DNA of 64,000 nt from Echinicola marina (GTDB lineage: Bacteria > Bacteroidota > Bacteroidia > Cytophagales > Cyclobacteriaceae): the NCBI RefSeq assembly GCF_020463795.1, contig NZ_CP080025.1, positions 1,553,001-1,617,000 on the forward strand, given 5' to 3'. Positions 17,086 through 26,249 of the stretch are shown here, piece by piece (position 1 is the stretch's first letter; every line of letters starts with the position of its first letter). Under the pieces are notes generated by a model. The model was not told the origin of the DNA. It searched no databases and was given only the letters and a program-made list of their open reading frames with translations. The position numbers were made by a program, and so were the translations under genes.

Positions 17086-18867
17086 ATGAACATTTCTCCA
17101 ATTGATTGGGGCATTATTGCGGCCTTTTTCATCATTTCCTTGTTGATTGGTCTTTTTACCTCCAAGTCTGCAGGTAAAAGTGCCAAGGACTTCTTTCTTT
17201 CAGGAAGGAACATGCCTTGGTGGTTATTAGGTGTGTCTATGGTGGCGACTACATTTTCAGCCGATACCCCTAATTTGGTGACGGATATTGTGCGTGTGAA
17301 TGGGGTGTCCGGCAACTGGGTCTGGTGGGCATTCCTTTTGACAGGAATGTTAACGGTATTCGTTTATGCCAAATTATGGAGGAGATCTGAAATCACCACA
17401 GACCTTGAATTTTATGAATTGAGATACAGTGGAAAAGGAGCGGCGTTTCTTAGAGGCTTTAGGGCCATCTATCTGGGTGTGTTTTTTAATATTGTGATCA
17501 TGGCCACGGTTTCCCTTGCTGCCATTAAGATTGGCGGGGTGATGTTGGGTTTGACTCCTGTGCAGACCTTGTTGATCGCTTCCATCGTGACGGTAGTATA
17601 TAGTTCTCTTGGTGGATTGAAGGGGGTATTGCTGACGGACTTTTTTCAGTTCTTTATTGCCATGGCCGGTGCGATCGGTGCGGCTTATTATATTCTTGAT
17701 TTGCCTGAAATTGGTTCTTTGGAGAACTTGCTTTCCCATCCAAATGTGTCTGACAAGCTTTCCTTCTTCCCTGATTTTAATGATATGAACTTGGTGATTC
17801 CTTTGTTGATCATGCCGATAGCCATTCAGTGGTGGGCCACTTGGTATCCAGGTGCTGAGCCGGGAGGTGGGGGCTATATCGCCCAAAGGATGCTTTCTGC
17901 CAAAGATGAGAAAAATGCCATCGGTGCAACCCTGTTTTTTAACGTTGCGCACTATGCTCTGAGACCTTGGCCATGGATTATTATCGCATTGGCTTCTTTG
18001 GTGGTGTTCCCTCAGATCAGTGATATGCAAGAGGCCTTTCCTCATATGCCTGCTGATAAATTGGGTAATGATCTTGCTTATTCTGCCATGTTGACCTATT
18101 TGCCTACTGGTCTGATCGGTATAGTATTGGCTTCTTTGATTGCAGCGGTGATGTCTACTTTGTCTACACACCTTAACTGGGGATCATCTTATGTGGTTAA
18201 CGATTTTTATCTAAGGTTTATAAAGCCTGATGCCAGTGATAAAGATTTGGTGATGGTAGGTAGGATTTCTACGGTAGTGTTGATGGGTTTTGCAGCTTTA
18301 TTGGCCTTGGCCTTATCCAATGCTTTGGAGGCGTTTAATATCTTATTGCAAATCGGTGCAGGTACTGGTTTGATCTTTATCTTAAGATGGTTCTGGTGGA
18401 GAATCAATGCCTATACTGAAATATCTGCTATGATTATCTCATTTATTGTGGCGATTTTCTTTGAAACCATTAATCCTAAATTTGGTATCATCAGTATCCC
18501 TGAGGGAATGGAATACCTGAAATTACTTTATGGAGTGGGAATCACCACTGCTACATGGTTGACCGTTACTTTGCTGACTAAACCGGAGAAAGACGAGGTG
18601 TTGCTTTCTTTCTACCAAAAGGTAAAGCCGGCTGCATATGGATGGAGGAAGCTCTTGAATAGGTATCCTGAAGTAGAAGCAGAGCAGGGCCAACTTCCTT
18701 TTGAAATCGGGTTGATGTTGACGGGAACTATTGCGATCTATTCCGCTTTGTTTGCCATCGGCTTCTGGATATATGACAACGCCACTTCGGCTATGATCGC
18801 CACTGCTGTCAGTGCCATTGGATTTTTTATTCTGATCAAGAGTTGGAATAAGATCAAGTTATTCTAA
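17086..18867 (+). CDS. Sodium:solute symporter (SSS family), probable sugar transporter
   Basis: This 593-residue inner-membrane protein has 14 or so predicted helices. It begins IDWGIIAAFFIISLLIGL and carries the SSS marker SGRNMPWWLLGVSMVATTFSADTP split over residues about 40-65. Members couple Na+ to uptake of sugars, amino acids or other solutes. The neighbouring kinase-like protein, oxidoreductase and GHL10 hydrolase favour a sugar or amino-sugar substrate. It is followed by an inverted repeat (18888-18924) and a strong terminator (18941-18976). Confidence 0.9.
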   Translation: MNISPIDWGIIAAFFIISLLIGLFTSKSAGKSAKDFFLSGRNMPWWLLGVSMVATTFSADTPNLVTDIVRVNGVSGNWVWWAFLLTGMLTVFVYAKLWRRSEITTDLEFYELRYSGKGAAFLRGFRAIYLGVFFNIVIMATVSLAAIKIGGVMLGLTPVQTLLIASIVTVVYSSLGGLKGVLLTDFFQFFIAMAGAIGAAYYILDLPEIGSLENLLSHPNVSDKLSFFPDFNDMNLVIPLLIMPIAIQWWATWYPGAEPGGGGYIAQRMLSAKDEKNAIGATLFFNVAHYALRPWPWIIIALASLVVFPQISDMQEAFPHMPADKLGNDLAYSAMLTYLPTGLIGIVLASLIAAVMSTLSTHLNWGSSYVVNDFYLRFIKPDASDKDLVMVGRISTVVLMGFAALLALALSNALEAFNILLQIGAGTGLIFILRWFWWRINAYTEISAMIISFIVAIFFETINPKFGIISIPEGMEYLKLLYGVGITTATWLTVTLLTKPEKDEVLLSFYQKVKPAAYGWRKLLNRYPEVEAEQGQLPFEIGLMLTGTIAIYSALFAIGFWIYDNATSAMIATAVSAIGFFILIKSWNKIKLF

Positions 18868-18887
18868 TCTATCAATATCTGACCCGC

Positions 18888-18924
18888 CCTAGAATAAGTC
18901 GATTTGTTGTCAACTTATTTTAGG
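18888..18924. repeat. Imperfect inverted repeat downstream of the symporter
   Basis: CCTAGAATAAGT (18888-18899) and ACTTATTTTAGG (18913-18924) are inverted copies with one mismatch, separated by 13 bases. There is no T-run, and a separate terminator follows, so this may be a small dispersed element or a remnant of a mobile-element end. Confidence 0.4.
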
Positions 18925-18940
18925 ACGAGACAAAATATAA

Positions 18941-18976
18941 AAAAGGCCCGCTTGGATCTCAAGCGGGCCTTTTTTA
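18941..18976 (+). terminator. Strong terminator after the SSS symporter
   Basis: AAAAGGCCCGCTT (18941-18953) and AAGCGGGCCTTTT (18961-18973) form a 13-bp perfect stem with a 7-base loop and a following T-run. The A-run on the other side would allow function in both directions. Confidence 0.88.
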
Positions 18977-19169
18977 TTGGCCTTTTAATGCGATTTGTTG
19001 GTTAATTTATTGCCATTAAGCCTTCCTGTTACTCTTGTGGGGATCCTTTGTCTCGGTCAGCGCTTTTGTGTGGCCGATCAGGTCCTGCATAGTAGAGGCT
19101 GTGAAGTCATTAGGTTTTATTACTGGTTTGGCAAGTTCGCTTACAGTAAGGACCTGCTCATTTGGGTAA

Positions 19170-20783
19170 CTAGGGTTTCCAAATTTCCACTTGTGAGAAT
19201 TCTCCAAAGTTACCTAAGAAGCCTATTGCCAAATAAGGGTAGTTGGGTACCATATAGCTATCAAACATAAAGGTTTTACCATCGATGGAAGTGCCCGTAT
19301 ATTGACTTTCTACCAATTCCCATTTTCCACTGGTATTAAGGCCAAACAGGGCAACTGATTTGGCCAGATAGGCATTTTCTATGGCGATTTGTAAGCCCCT
19401 ATCTGATAAATGGATATTGGAAATATCTGGTTCTATGCTTTCAAAAACCTTATTTCTTGCCTTATTGGGTGTTAAGACGGGGTTTTCATACATGGTTTGG
19501 GAAAGCAGGCTGGCGATATCCCTATTACTGCCCATCAATGACCGGGCGCGGAAATACACATTGCCTTCTACTGCTGCCTTTGACCTGCCAATGGCTACTT
19601 GGTTGGGAATTTCATAAGCGTTTCTCCAAGCTTCATCTGCATCATTTCTGATTTTATAGCTTCCGTTGCCAATATAGATGGGGGTATTTCCGGCATTTTT
19701 GGCCCACCAATCCACTAATTCCCTGTGAGAAGCTTTAGGGTGATCCAAGCTCCAATAAATTTGGGGAGCTAGATAATCAACCCATCCATTCTTTACCCAA
19801 GATAAAGGGTCTGCATAAAGATCGTCATAATTGGTTTGACCGGCTTGGGTATCGGAGCCATTTGGATCCACGGAGGCATTTCTCCATACGCCAAAGGGAC
19901 TCACCCCAAATTGTACCCAAGGCTTTTCATTTTTTACCAGATCACTTAAGCCTTGGATGAGCTGATCCACATTAGCTCTTCTCCAGTCTCCCAGATCAAG
20001 GCCATTACCGTATTTTTTGAAGGCGATTTGGTCATTGAATGCTTCTCCAGGGATTTTATAGGGATAGAAGTAGTCATCCAAGTGGACACCATCGATATCG
20101 TAATTGGTAAGCACTTCACGCACTATATTTACCATATGGTCCTTCACTGCAGGAATACCAGGGTTGTAATAATATTTACTTCCATATTTGACCATCCAGT
20201 CTGTATGACGGAAATAATCGTGCATTGGACTTAGGTCTTCCACTTTAAGGTTAAAGGTCGCCCGATAAGGGTTGAGCCAAGCATGAAATTCCATGCCCCT
20301 TTCATGGGTCACTTGGATCATCCATTTCAGTGGATCCAACATGGTTTGGGGTGCTTTTCCTTCTTTTCCGCTTAGGTATCTTGACCAAGGGGCCATTTTG
20401 CTAGGATAGAAAGCGTCACCTGCAGCTCTGATCTGGACAAAGACTGCATTGAAATTATGTTGTCGATAAAAATCCAAAATTTGGATAAAATCCCTTTGCT
20501 GTTTTTCAAAACTATCGGTACCTGAGCTGGGCCAATCAATATTAGCTACTGTGGCGATCCATACGCCCCTCATTTCCCTTTGGGGGATGGCAAAGGTAGG
20601 CAGCTCTTCTTCCCTTATGGTCTCGGCCTGCTCTGTATCAGGAGTAGAGGGGGCCGGTACAGGAGCTTCTTCCTTTGGGAGTGGAGCAGGCCCGGTGTTT
20701 TTGCTACTTTTATTGAAAGTGGCACAGGCGCTCAACAATAGCGCAAAAGCCAGGATGCTTAATCGTTGTAAACTTAAGTTCAT
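19170..20783 (-). CDS. GHL10 (DUF187) family glycoside hydrolase-like lipoprotein
   Basis: This 537-residue protein has a lipoprotein signal (LLLSAC near residue 19) and a proline-rich spacer. The glycosyl hydrolase-like 10 domain starts at about residue 75 with REMRGVWIATVANIDWPS. Conserved TIM-barrel stretches follow: DGVHLDDYFYPY, FGVSPFGVWRN and YLAPQIYWS. Some relatives (YngK-type) act on bacterial cell-wall or other glycans, but most are uncharacterised. The C-terminal 80 residues look like a beta-sandwich. The lipobox places it in the periplasm or on the outer membrane. It may supply sugars to the nearby symporter and kinase. Confidence 0.87.
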   Translation of the reverse strand: MNLSLQRLSILAFALLLSACATFNKSSKNTGPAPLPKEEAPVPAPSTPDTEQAETIREEELPTFAIPQREMRGVWIATVANIDWPSSGTDSFEKQQRDFIQILDFYRQHNFNAVFVQIRAAGDAFYPSKMAPWSRYLSGKEGKAPQTMLDPLKWMIQVTHERGMEFHAWLNPYRATFNLKVEDLSPMHDYFRHTDWMVKYGSKYYYNPGIPAVKDHMVNIVREVLTNYDIDGVHLDDYFYPYKIPGEAFNDQIAFKKYGNGLDLGDWRRANVDQLIQGLSDLVKNEKPWVQFGVSPFGVWRNASVDPNGSDTQAGQTNYDDLYADPLSWVKNGWVDYLAPQIYWSLDHPKASHRELVDWWAKNAGNTPIYIGNGSYKIRNDADEAWRNAYEIPNQVAIGRSKAAVEGNVYFRARSLMGSNRDIASLLSQTMYENPVLTPNKARNKVFESIEPDISNIHLSDRGLQIAIENAYLAKSVALFGLNTSGKWELVESQYTGTSIDGKTFMFDSYMVPNYPYLAIGFLGNFGEFSQVEIWKP

Positions 20784-20829
20784 GTAATGTCAAAGGATTT
20801 TGGATAGTACTCATATCAATAATTAGACC

Positions 20830-21405
20830 TTAGTTTTTGAATTCAAGGGAATTGATCAAATGAAGCATATCCTCTTTTATATATTCAATTACAGGGGCAA
20901 GGGAATCGTTTTTGACGGCAGTGTTAAAGTAAAGGGCCCCTCTCAGGAAATTTTGAGTAGAATCTGTTACAAAAAATTGAAAAGGGGTGGGGACCTCTCC
21001 GCTCAACTCAGCCACTACTCCGACATAGCCATGGGGTGTCTTGATCACTCCTTCTTCTATGCTGTAGGCTTTTACTTGATGTTTGGCGGTGAGGTTAAAT
21101 GAATCGTCAAGGATACTTTTTAGTACTTCCTTATTTCCATGAATGGCCTTGTAGGTCAGGTGGATCTTTGCTCCAAAGTCGGAATAGTTTAAGTTGATCC
21201 AGTTTTCTTCTTTCAAATTGAAGGAGTCGGCTTCTGTTTGTGCAAAAACTGATTTCTGGAATTGGTAGGGGTAGGTATTGGCCAGTGCCTCAAAGGACTT
21301 TTCCGGGAGGTCGATCCGGTTATAGCCCTTTGGTTTTGGCAGGTAATGTTGCTCACAGCCCAGAAGGGCTAAACCAAGTATCCAGCAGATATTTTTGAAC
21401 TTCAT
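20830..21405 (-). CDS. gldD: Gliding motility lipoprotein GldD
   Basis: From the ATG at 21405 (MKFKNICW) this is a 191-residue lipoprotein with the lipobox LALLGC. The mature N-terminus (YLPKPKGYNRIDLP) is a hallmark of GldD. So is the later segment GYVGVVAELSGEVPTPFQFFVTD (only the GEVPTPFQFF core is quoted as diagnostic). GldD is required for gliding and type IX secretion function in Flavobacterium. No other gld gene lies alongside in this window. In many Bacteroidota gldD sits near gldE or a DNA-repair cluster, so this copy is isolated. Confidence 0.88.
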   Translation of the reverse strand: MKFKNICWILGLALLGCEQHYLPKPKGYNRIDLPEKSFEALANTYPYQFQKSVFAQTEADSFNLKEENWINLNYSDFGAKIHLTYKAIHGNKEVLKSILDDSFNLTAKHQVKAYSIEEGVIKTPHGYVGVVAELSGEVPTPFQFFVTDSTQNFLRGALYFNTAVKNDSLAPVIEYIKEDMLHLINSLEFKN

Positions 21406-21525
21406 AGCCTCAAAGATAAAGAATAGATCAGAATCTCTCATTTTATGGGTAATATATTGCGGGGGATATTACTATTTGTGGTCAAACTTCACGAAATTAG
21501 GTACTCAACCTAAACTTTAAGCAAT

Positions 21526-22053
21526 ATGAAAAAGATTTTCAAATCATTGACACTGGTCTTGATTTTAAGTACATCTTGTATTTATGCCTTAAAAGCCCAA
21601 ACCAATCAGGATGAGTTTTTGGCAAAATGGGAAAATATGAAAGCCTATACGGTAGAGATTTTGGAGGCAATGCCTGAGGATAAATTGGATTTTAAGCCTG
21701 TAGAGGAGGTTTCCAGTTTTAAAGAACTGATCATGCATATAGCAGGTGGCAATGTGATGATGGCCAATAACTTTCTTAAGGAGGGTAATCCAGGAATTGA
21801 TTTTGAGGATAAGAACATGAGCAAGGCTGAATTGGCTGAAGCGGTAAAAACTTCATTTGATTTTGTTGCCAAAACCTATTCATCTTTATCTGAAAGCGAA
21901 TTGGGTGAAGAAGTAGAGGTTTTTGGAGGTAATAAGATTACTCGCAGGCAAGTAGAAGGATTGATTGATTCCCATGGTATTCACCATAGAGGCAACTTGA
22001 TCGTCTACTTACGCTTGAATGGTATTACACCACCACCCTTCAGAGCTTGGTAA
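21526..22053 (+). CDS. DinB family protein with signal peptide
   Basis: The 175-residue protein has an N-terminal signal (residues 1-24, ending LKAQ) and a four-helix DinB/YfiT-like domain. Metal-ligand histidines are in LIMHIAGG near residue 73 and in DSHGIHHRGN near residue 153. Family members bind divalent metal; many are thiol-dependent transferases, but the role here is unknown. It ends in a bidirectional terminator (22076-22114). Confidence 0.85.
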   Translation: MKKIFKSLTLVLILSTSCIYALKAQTNQDEFLAKWENMKAYTVEILEAMPEDKLDFKPVEEVSSFKELIMHIAGGNVMMANNFLKEGNPGIDFEDKNMSKAELAEAVKTSFDFVAKTYSSLSESELGEEVEVFGGNKITRRQVEGLIDSHGIHHRGNLIVYLRLNGITPPPFRAW

Positions 22054-22075
22054 TTTTCTGTTTTCATGAAAAATA

Positions 22076-22114
22076 AAAAGCCTGTCAATAATTCAATTCA
22101 TTTGACAGGCTTTT
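22076..22114. terminator. Bidirectional terminator between DinB and the next gene
   Basis: AAAAGCCTGTCAA (22076-22088) and TTGACAGGCTTTT (22102-22114) form a 13-bp perfect stem with a T-run on both strands, between two convergent genes. Confidence 0.88.
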
Positions 22115-22140
22115 TAGTGTCTTTATCTGTAGTTAGCTTT

Positions 22141-23163
22141 TTATTCCTCTATTTTTAGATTTTGGAGAAAATTAATCAAGGCCTGTTTTCCATTGGGGTC
22201 GGCATCCCATACTGGACCAATATAAAGCTCATTTCTTACTAAGAACTTGATATAATATTTCACCACAATCCGGTCTTTATCAGGAAGCGTCTCACTGCTC
22301 AGTCCCATACTTTCCATTAGGTCGGCTTCACGACCTTCCACCCTGGTCAATACAAATTGGATTTTGTTAGCAATGAGGTCTTTGTCCGAACGGATAGTAG
22401 TCAAAAATACGGTTTCGTAAGGATAATATTGCTCCAAAATACTTTCTAGACTGGCTTTTTCGGCTTTTTGTGCAGCCAAAATTTGGTCTGAAGATTTGCC
22501 TAATAGGTCGTATCTAAACTGGGTCAGCAAGGCTGCTTCACCCGATGCTCCAGAAAGCGGGATTCCCAGCTTAAATACATCCAGGTTCAAGGGATTTTTG
22601 GCAATAAACCTGGAAGAAACAGGTAGGTTATTGGCCTGGGATGGGCTTGGTTCGGCTCCTCCTACCAAAGGTGGAAGAAAGCTGGGCACATCCAAGGCCA
22701 TTAGGTTCTTTGATCGTTGGCCTTTGCCAGCTGCAATAAGTTTTTCTTGGAGTACTTCCATATTGTTCGCCTGAAGTGACCACTGGGTTCCTGCGTTAAT
22801 GATGTGGCTGTTTCCGGAAAATTCCATGATGTTGATAAAAAAGTCCCCATTGCCTTTTCTGGTTATAGTGACGATATTCCTGACCATGCGTTGCAAGAAA
22901 CTTTTCCCATAAGCAGCCTGAATTTCCTCAGAAAGAATGATTTCTTCCAATTCATAATAGGCAATGGGATCTCCGCCTGCCTCTATCAAAGCCGGATGGA
23001 TTTTTTCAGCGATATTTTTCCAATCCAAGGGCGGCCTTGCGTTGGGTGCGGAGGAAATCAAAATCACCGCCTTTCCATCTAAAAAGTGCTCGGGCAAGGT
23101 ACTTTGGCCGAAACTTTGAAAGGTAGAAAATAAGATTAAAAATAATGTAGAAATATATTTCAT
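22141..23163 (-). CDS. Secreted protein of unknown function
   Basis: I do not recognise this 340-residue protein. It has a signal peptide (about residues 1-19, ending FGQ). The next segment (LDGKAVILISSAPN) and the later YELEEIILSEEIQAAYGKSF suggest a mixed alpha/beta fold. No catalytic motif or membrane helix is seen after the signal. It faces away from the M28 peptidase across 73 bases, so the two share a divergent promoter region. It is probably periplasmic. Confidence 0.8.
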   Translation of the reverse strand: MKYISTLFLILFSTFQSFGQSTLPEHFLDGKAVILISSAPNARPPLDWKNIAEKIHPALIEAGGDPIAYYELEEIILSEEIQAAYGKSFLQRMVRNIVTITRKGNGDFFINIMEFSGNSHIINAGTQWSLQANNMEVLQEKLIAAGKGQRSKNLMALDVPSFLPPLVGGAEPSPSQANNLPVSSRFIAKNPLNLDVFKLGIPLSGASGEAALLTQFRYDLLGKSSDQILAAQKAEKASLESILEQYYPYETVFLTTIRSDKDLIANKIQFVLTRVEGREADLMESMGLSSETLPDKDRIVVKYYIKFLVRNELYIGPVWDADPNGKQALINFLQNLKIEE

Positions 23164-23236
23164 AGGTATTTCAACGTTCCAAAAGACTAAATTAGTATTT
23201 TCACTTTAATACTGGTAGCCAACAATCGATAATCAC

Positions 23237-24136
23237 ATGAAAATGTCAAAAATACTCATTTTATTACTTTTCATACTCAGTCCGGCTTTTTTAGAGGCAC
23301 AGCAGCTTGACCGCAAACAACTTATTGCAGATCTCAAATACTTGTCTTCAGATGAGCTGGCCGGAAGGGCTCCATTGAGTCCAGGAAGTAAAAAAGCCCA
23401 AAGCTATATTACAGAGAGGTTCAGTTCTCTTGAGTTGTCCAGCCAGTTTAGCGATTATACCCAGTATTTTAGTTTTGGAGAGGAAGAGAAGGTAGAAAAT
23501 GCAGCCAATATAGTGGCCTTTATTCCAGGCGAAGAATCTGAGAAAATCATCGTCATCACGGCTCATTATGATCATTTGGGGGTGAAAGAAGGGAAGATAT
23601 ATAATGGTACTGATGATAATGCTTCCGGTACGGCGGCACTGTTGGCTTTAGCAACATATTTTAGCCACAAGGCTCCCAAGCATTCTATGGTTTTTGCTGC
23701 CCTAGATGCGGAAGAAAGGGGACTTCAAGGAGCCAAAGCATTGGTTAAGGATTTTCCTTTTTCCTTGGATCAGGTTTTGCTCAATATCAATATGGACATG
23801 ATCAGCAGAAATGACCATAATGAAATCTATGCAGCAGGAACAAGACATTATCCGGAATTGAAGGTTGTCTTGGAGAATGCTTCAGAAGGGGAGCGTGTGA
23901 GTTTAAAATTTGGGCATGATCTACCGAACACCGGCCATGATGACTGGACCAATGCCTCCGATCATGCCGCTTTTCATGCAAAGGGGATTCCCTTTGTTTA
24001 CTTTGGGGTAGAGGATCATGCGGATTATCATAAGGATACGGATACTTTCGAAAAAGTAAATCAGGATTTCTACTTTAATACAGTAAAACTGATCATCCGT
24101 TGTGCAGAAGAACTGGATGCTAATTTGCCTTTATAA
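23237..24136 (+). CDS. M28 family zinc aminopeptidase, secreted
   Basis: This 299-residue protein has a signal peptide (residues 1-21, ending LEAQ). The M28 metal ligands are visible in order: AHYDHLG near residue 112, NGTDDNASG near 128, the catalytic DAEERG near 158, NMDMISR near 184, and a C-terminal histidine in DHADYHKD. It would trim N-terminal residues from peptides in the periplasm or outside. It stands alone, followed by a gene-free gap with a hairpin repeat. Confidence 0.92.
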   Translation: MKMSKILILLLFILSPAFLEAQQLDRKQLIADLKYLSSDELAGRAPLSPGSKKAQSYITERFSSLELSSQFSDYTQYFSFGEEEKVENAANIVAFIPGEESEKIIVITAHYDHLGVKEGKIYNGTDDNASGTAALLALATYFSHKAPKHSMVFAALDAEERGLQGAKALVKDFPFSLDQVLLNINMDMISRNDHNEIYAAGTRHYPELKVVLENASEGERVSLKFGHDLPNTGHDDWTNASDHAAFHAKGIPFVYFGVEDHADYHKDTDTFEKVNQDFYFNTVKLIIRCAEELDANLPL

Positions 24137-24182
24137 AGCTGGTTTAAATATGAGGTGGATAATAGCCTAAACGAATATTTTA

Positions 24183-24262
24183 AACCACAGATAGATACAG
24201 ATAAACACGGATGGAAAAATGATATCGTAATAATCGGTGTTCATCCTATTAATCTGTGGTTT
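24183..24262. repeat. Hairpin-forming intergenic repeat, copy 2 (CCACAGAT...ATCTGTGG)
   Basis: The gap 24137-24499 has no gene. AAACCACAGAT at the start and ATCTGTGGTTT at the end of this stretch are exact inverted partners, about 60 bases apart. AAACACGGAT and CGGTGTTCATCC lie inside and pair again. The left half resembles the element at 9553-9630 base for base over about 30 positions with several changes. Confidence 0.5.
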
Positions 24263-24499
24263 ATTCCCTTGTTTTAAAATAGGTGGTTTGTAATTGTGCT
24301 TTTAGTTCTTTGTCTGCCAATAACTTTACTTCAGCTGTTTGATTTTTATGAATTTGCAAAACACAGCTCCCTGTTTTCAGTGATTTTGACCTCTTTTTTC
24401 AATAATCCCTGAAGAATTGTTTGGTGAAAATTAATTGGGGCCAAAAATTCAATATCTTTCAAACCGAATTTTAATCTGAGTTTTAGTAAAGGACATTTT

Positions 24500-25609
24500 A
24501 TGGAGACCAATAGAGTATTAGCCTTAGATGTGTTTAGAGGGATTACCATTTTTGCCATGATCCTGGTCAATAATCCGGGATCTTGGTCAGCAGTTTACCC
24601 TCCTTTATTACATGCCAAATGGCATGGCTGTACCCCTACGGATCTGATATTTCCCTTCTTCCTGTTTATTGTGGGAGTGGCGATAGAACTGTCTCTTGGT
24701 GCTCAGCTGAAAAAAGGAGTGGAGAAAAAAGCGATTATTAGAAAGGCCGTTTTTCGGTCTTTGAAGTTAATAGGTCTGGGATTATTGCTAACAGCTATTC
24801 CTTATTTTGATCTCGCTAACTTGCGTTTTCCAGGAGTTTTACAAAGGATTGGCTTGGTTTACTTCTTTGCCAGCTTGATGTACCTTTATCTATCCCGAAA
24901 GCAATTGCTCATCAGCGGTACAGCTATATTGGTGTTTTATTGGGTTTGCATGAGTTTTATTCCCGTACCGGGGATTGGTGCGGCCAATTTAGAGCCCGGA
25001 ACTAGTTTAGCTGCTTGGATAGACCAGCAAATCCTTACGGGACATATGTGGTCCCAAACGAAGACTTGGGATCCTGAAGGACTGTTTTCCACCTTGCCTG
25101 CTATAGTAACCTGTCTTTTGGGCATCATGGCTGGAAAGACCCTGACCCGGTCTAGGGAGCACCAGAAAAGAATGAAAAGCTGGCTTTTCTGGGCTTTTGG
25201 CTGTTCGGTTGTAGGCTATTTATGGTCTTTTATTTTTCCCATTAACAAGTCTTTATGGACCAGTACCTTTGTGCTTTATACAGCAGGTTGGGCTTTTTTG
25301 GCCTTGGCATTTTGTTATTGGCTGCTGGATATCAAAGGCTGGAAAAGCTGGTCGACACCATTTGTGATATATGGAATGAATGCCATTACGGTATTTTTTC
25401 TTTCTGGTCTTATAGCCAAACTTTTCGCTTATACCAAGGTGGATTATCAAGGGGAATTGGTCAGTTTAAAATTCTTTTTGCAAGAAATGCTTTTCAATGG
25501 CTGGCTTTCCCCCAAGAATGCTTCTTTGGGTGGGGCGTTATTGATGATGCTGATTTTGTATATTCCGGCCTATTGGATGTGGAAAAAGAATATAATTATC
25601 AAAGTGTAG
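24500..25609 (+). CDS. NagX-like / heparan-alpha-glucosaminide N-acetyltransferase-like membrane protein
   Basis: This 369-residue protein has about ten membrane helices. The signature of the DUF5009/HGSNAT family is at the N-terminus: RVLALDVFRGITIFAMILVNN, followed by HAKWHGCTPTDLIFPFFLF with the conserved histidine. Human HGSNAT moves acetyl groups across the lysosomal membrane to glucosamine. Bacterial NagX proteins sit in chitobiose or amino-sugar loci. Here no such genes are directly adjacent, though amino-sugar-like genes lie 5-8 kb away. The substrate is unknown. Confidence 0.85.
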   Translation: METNRVLALDVFRGITIFAMILVNNPGSWSAVYPPLLHAKWHGCTPTDLIFPFFLFIVGVAIELSLGAQLKKGVEKKAIIRKAVFRSLKLIGLGLLLTAIPYFDLANLRFPGVLQRIGLVYFFASLMYLYLSRKQLLISGTAILVFYWVCMSFIPVPGIGAANLEPGTSLAAWIDQQILTGHMWSQTKTWDPEGLFSTLPAIVTCLLGIMAGKTLTRSREHQKRMKSWLFWAFGCSVVGYLWSFIFPINKSLWTSTFVLYTAGWAFLALAFCYWLLDIKGWKSWSTPFVIYGMNAITVFFLSGLIAKLFAYTKVDYQGELVSLKFFLQEMLFNGWLSPKNASLGGALLMMLILYIPAYWMWKKNIIIKV

Positions 25610-25766
25610 GTGATTTGATCTATTAAAGGTAATGATTCCCTTTTCCGGTAGATTGGTTGATAATTTTTTGCCTTATATTTTTTTTGCAAACATTGGTTTC
25701 TAAGCCAAAATCAGTGCATTGGGAAAGGTATTTATTCAAAAAAATGATTTTATTTCAAAAAATACC

Positions 25767-25774
25767 TACATTTG
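25767..25774 (+). promoter_or_regulatory. TAnnTTTG-type -7 box directly upstream of the small ORF
   Basis: TACATTTG matches the Bacteroidota -7 consensus. It ends only 6 bases before the ATG at 25781, so transcription would start at or near the start codon. I saw no good -33 TTG at the usual distance. Confidence 0.35.
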
Positions 25775-25780
25775 CTTTCT

Positions 25781-26155
25781 ATGGAGAATAAAAGAAATCA
25801 GCAAACACTACTACAAAAAAGGATGAGCGTCCTTTTGGTGGCATTGTGCTGCTTTCTGATTTCCAATTCCCATTTGTTTATGCCTGCACAAGATCAGCAG
25901 TCCTGTGAGGTGAAAGTTCAGCTGCCAACTGATTCTGATCAGGATGATCAGGAGCACCAGACTTTTCTGGATGTAGCTTCGGATGCAGTTGTGGTGCCTT
26001 TTGTTTCCATGTTGGCACAAAGCACCATGTATTTGATTTATGAAATTGTAGGTTTCGAAGAACAAGAATTCGTGCCTCAGGCCTTTATGGCCAGATACCC
26101 AAGTCACTTTTTAGAAGTTCTCCTAGAAAGGATAATTTCTCCCAACGCACCATAA
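25781..26155 (+). CDS. Small protein of unknown function with N-terminal hydrophobic segment
   Basis: From the ATG at 25781 this is 124 residues; a TTG nine bases earlier is also in frame. Residues about 13-33 form one hydrophobic segment (RMSVLLVALCCFLIS). An acidic, glutamine-rich linker follows, then a second apolar stretch (VVVPFVSMLAQSTMYLIYEIVGF). No domain is recognised. It lies 94 bases upstream of secDF on the same strand, but secDF appears to have its own promoter. It may be lineage-specific. Confidence 0.6.
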   Translation: MENKRNQQTLLQKRMSVLLVALCCFLISNSHLFMPAQDQQSCEVKVQLPTDSDQDDQEHQTFLDVASDAVVVPFVSMLAQSTMYLIYEIVGFEEQEFVPQAFMARYPSHFLEVLLERIISPNAP

Positions 26156-26191
26156 GGTATTGCCCATTTTTTCCTTCCCAGCAGCAAGTGA

Positions 26192-26199
26192 TATATTTG
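26192..26199 (+). promoter_or_regulatory. Likely -7 promoter box of secDF
   Basis: TATATTTG matches the Bacteroidota TAnnTTTG consensus exactly and lies 50 bases before the secDF start codon. No clear -33 element was seen. Confidence 0.45.
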
Positions 26200-26249
26200 C
26201 GCGCATCAAATTAGAATTCAATAACAACATATATTTATTTAAGTAAATC

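Noticed and set aside
19016-19207. 63-residue minus-strand ORF after the GHL10 hydrolase
   Set aside because: It starts inside the hydrolase gene in another frame, has no domain-like features, and the hydrolase already ends naturally (VEIWKP).
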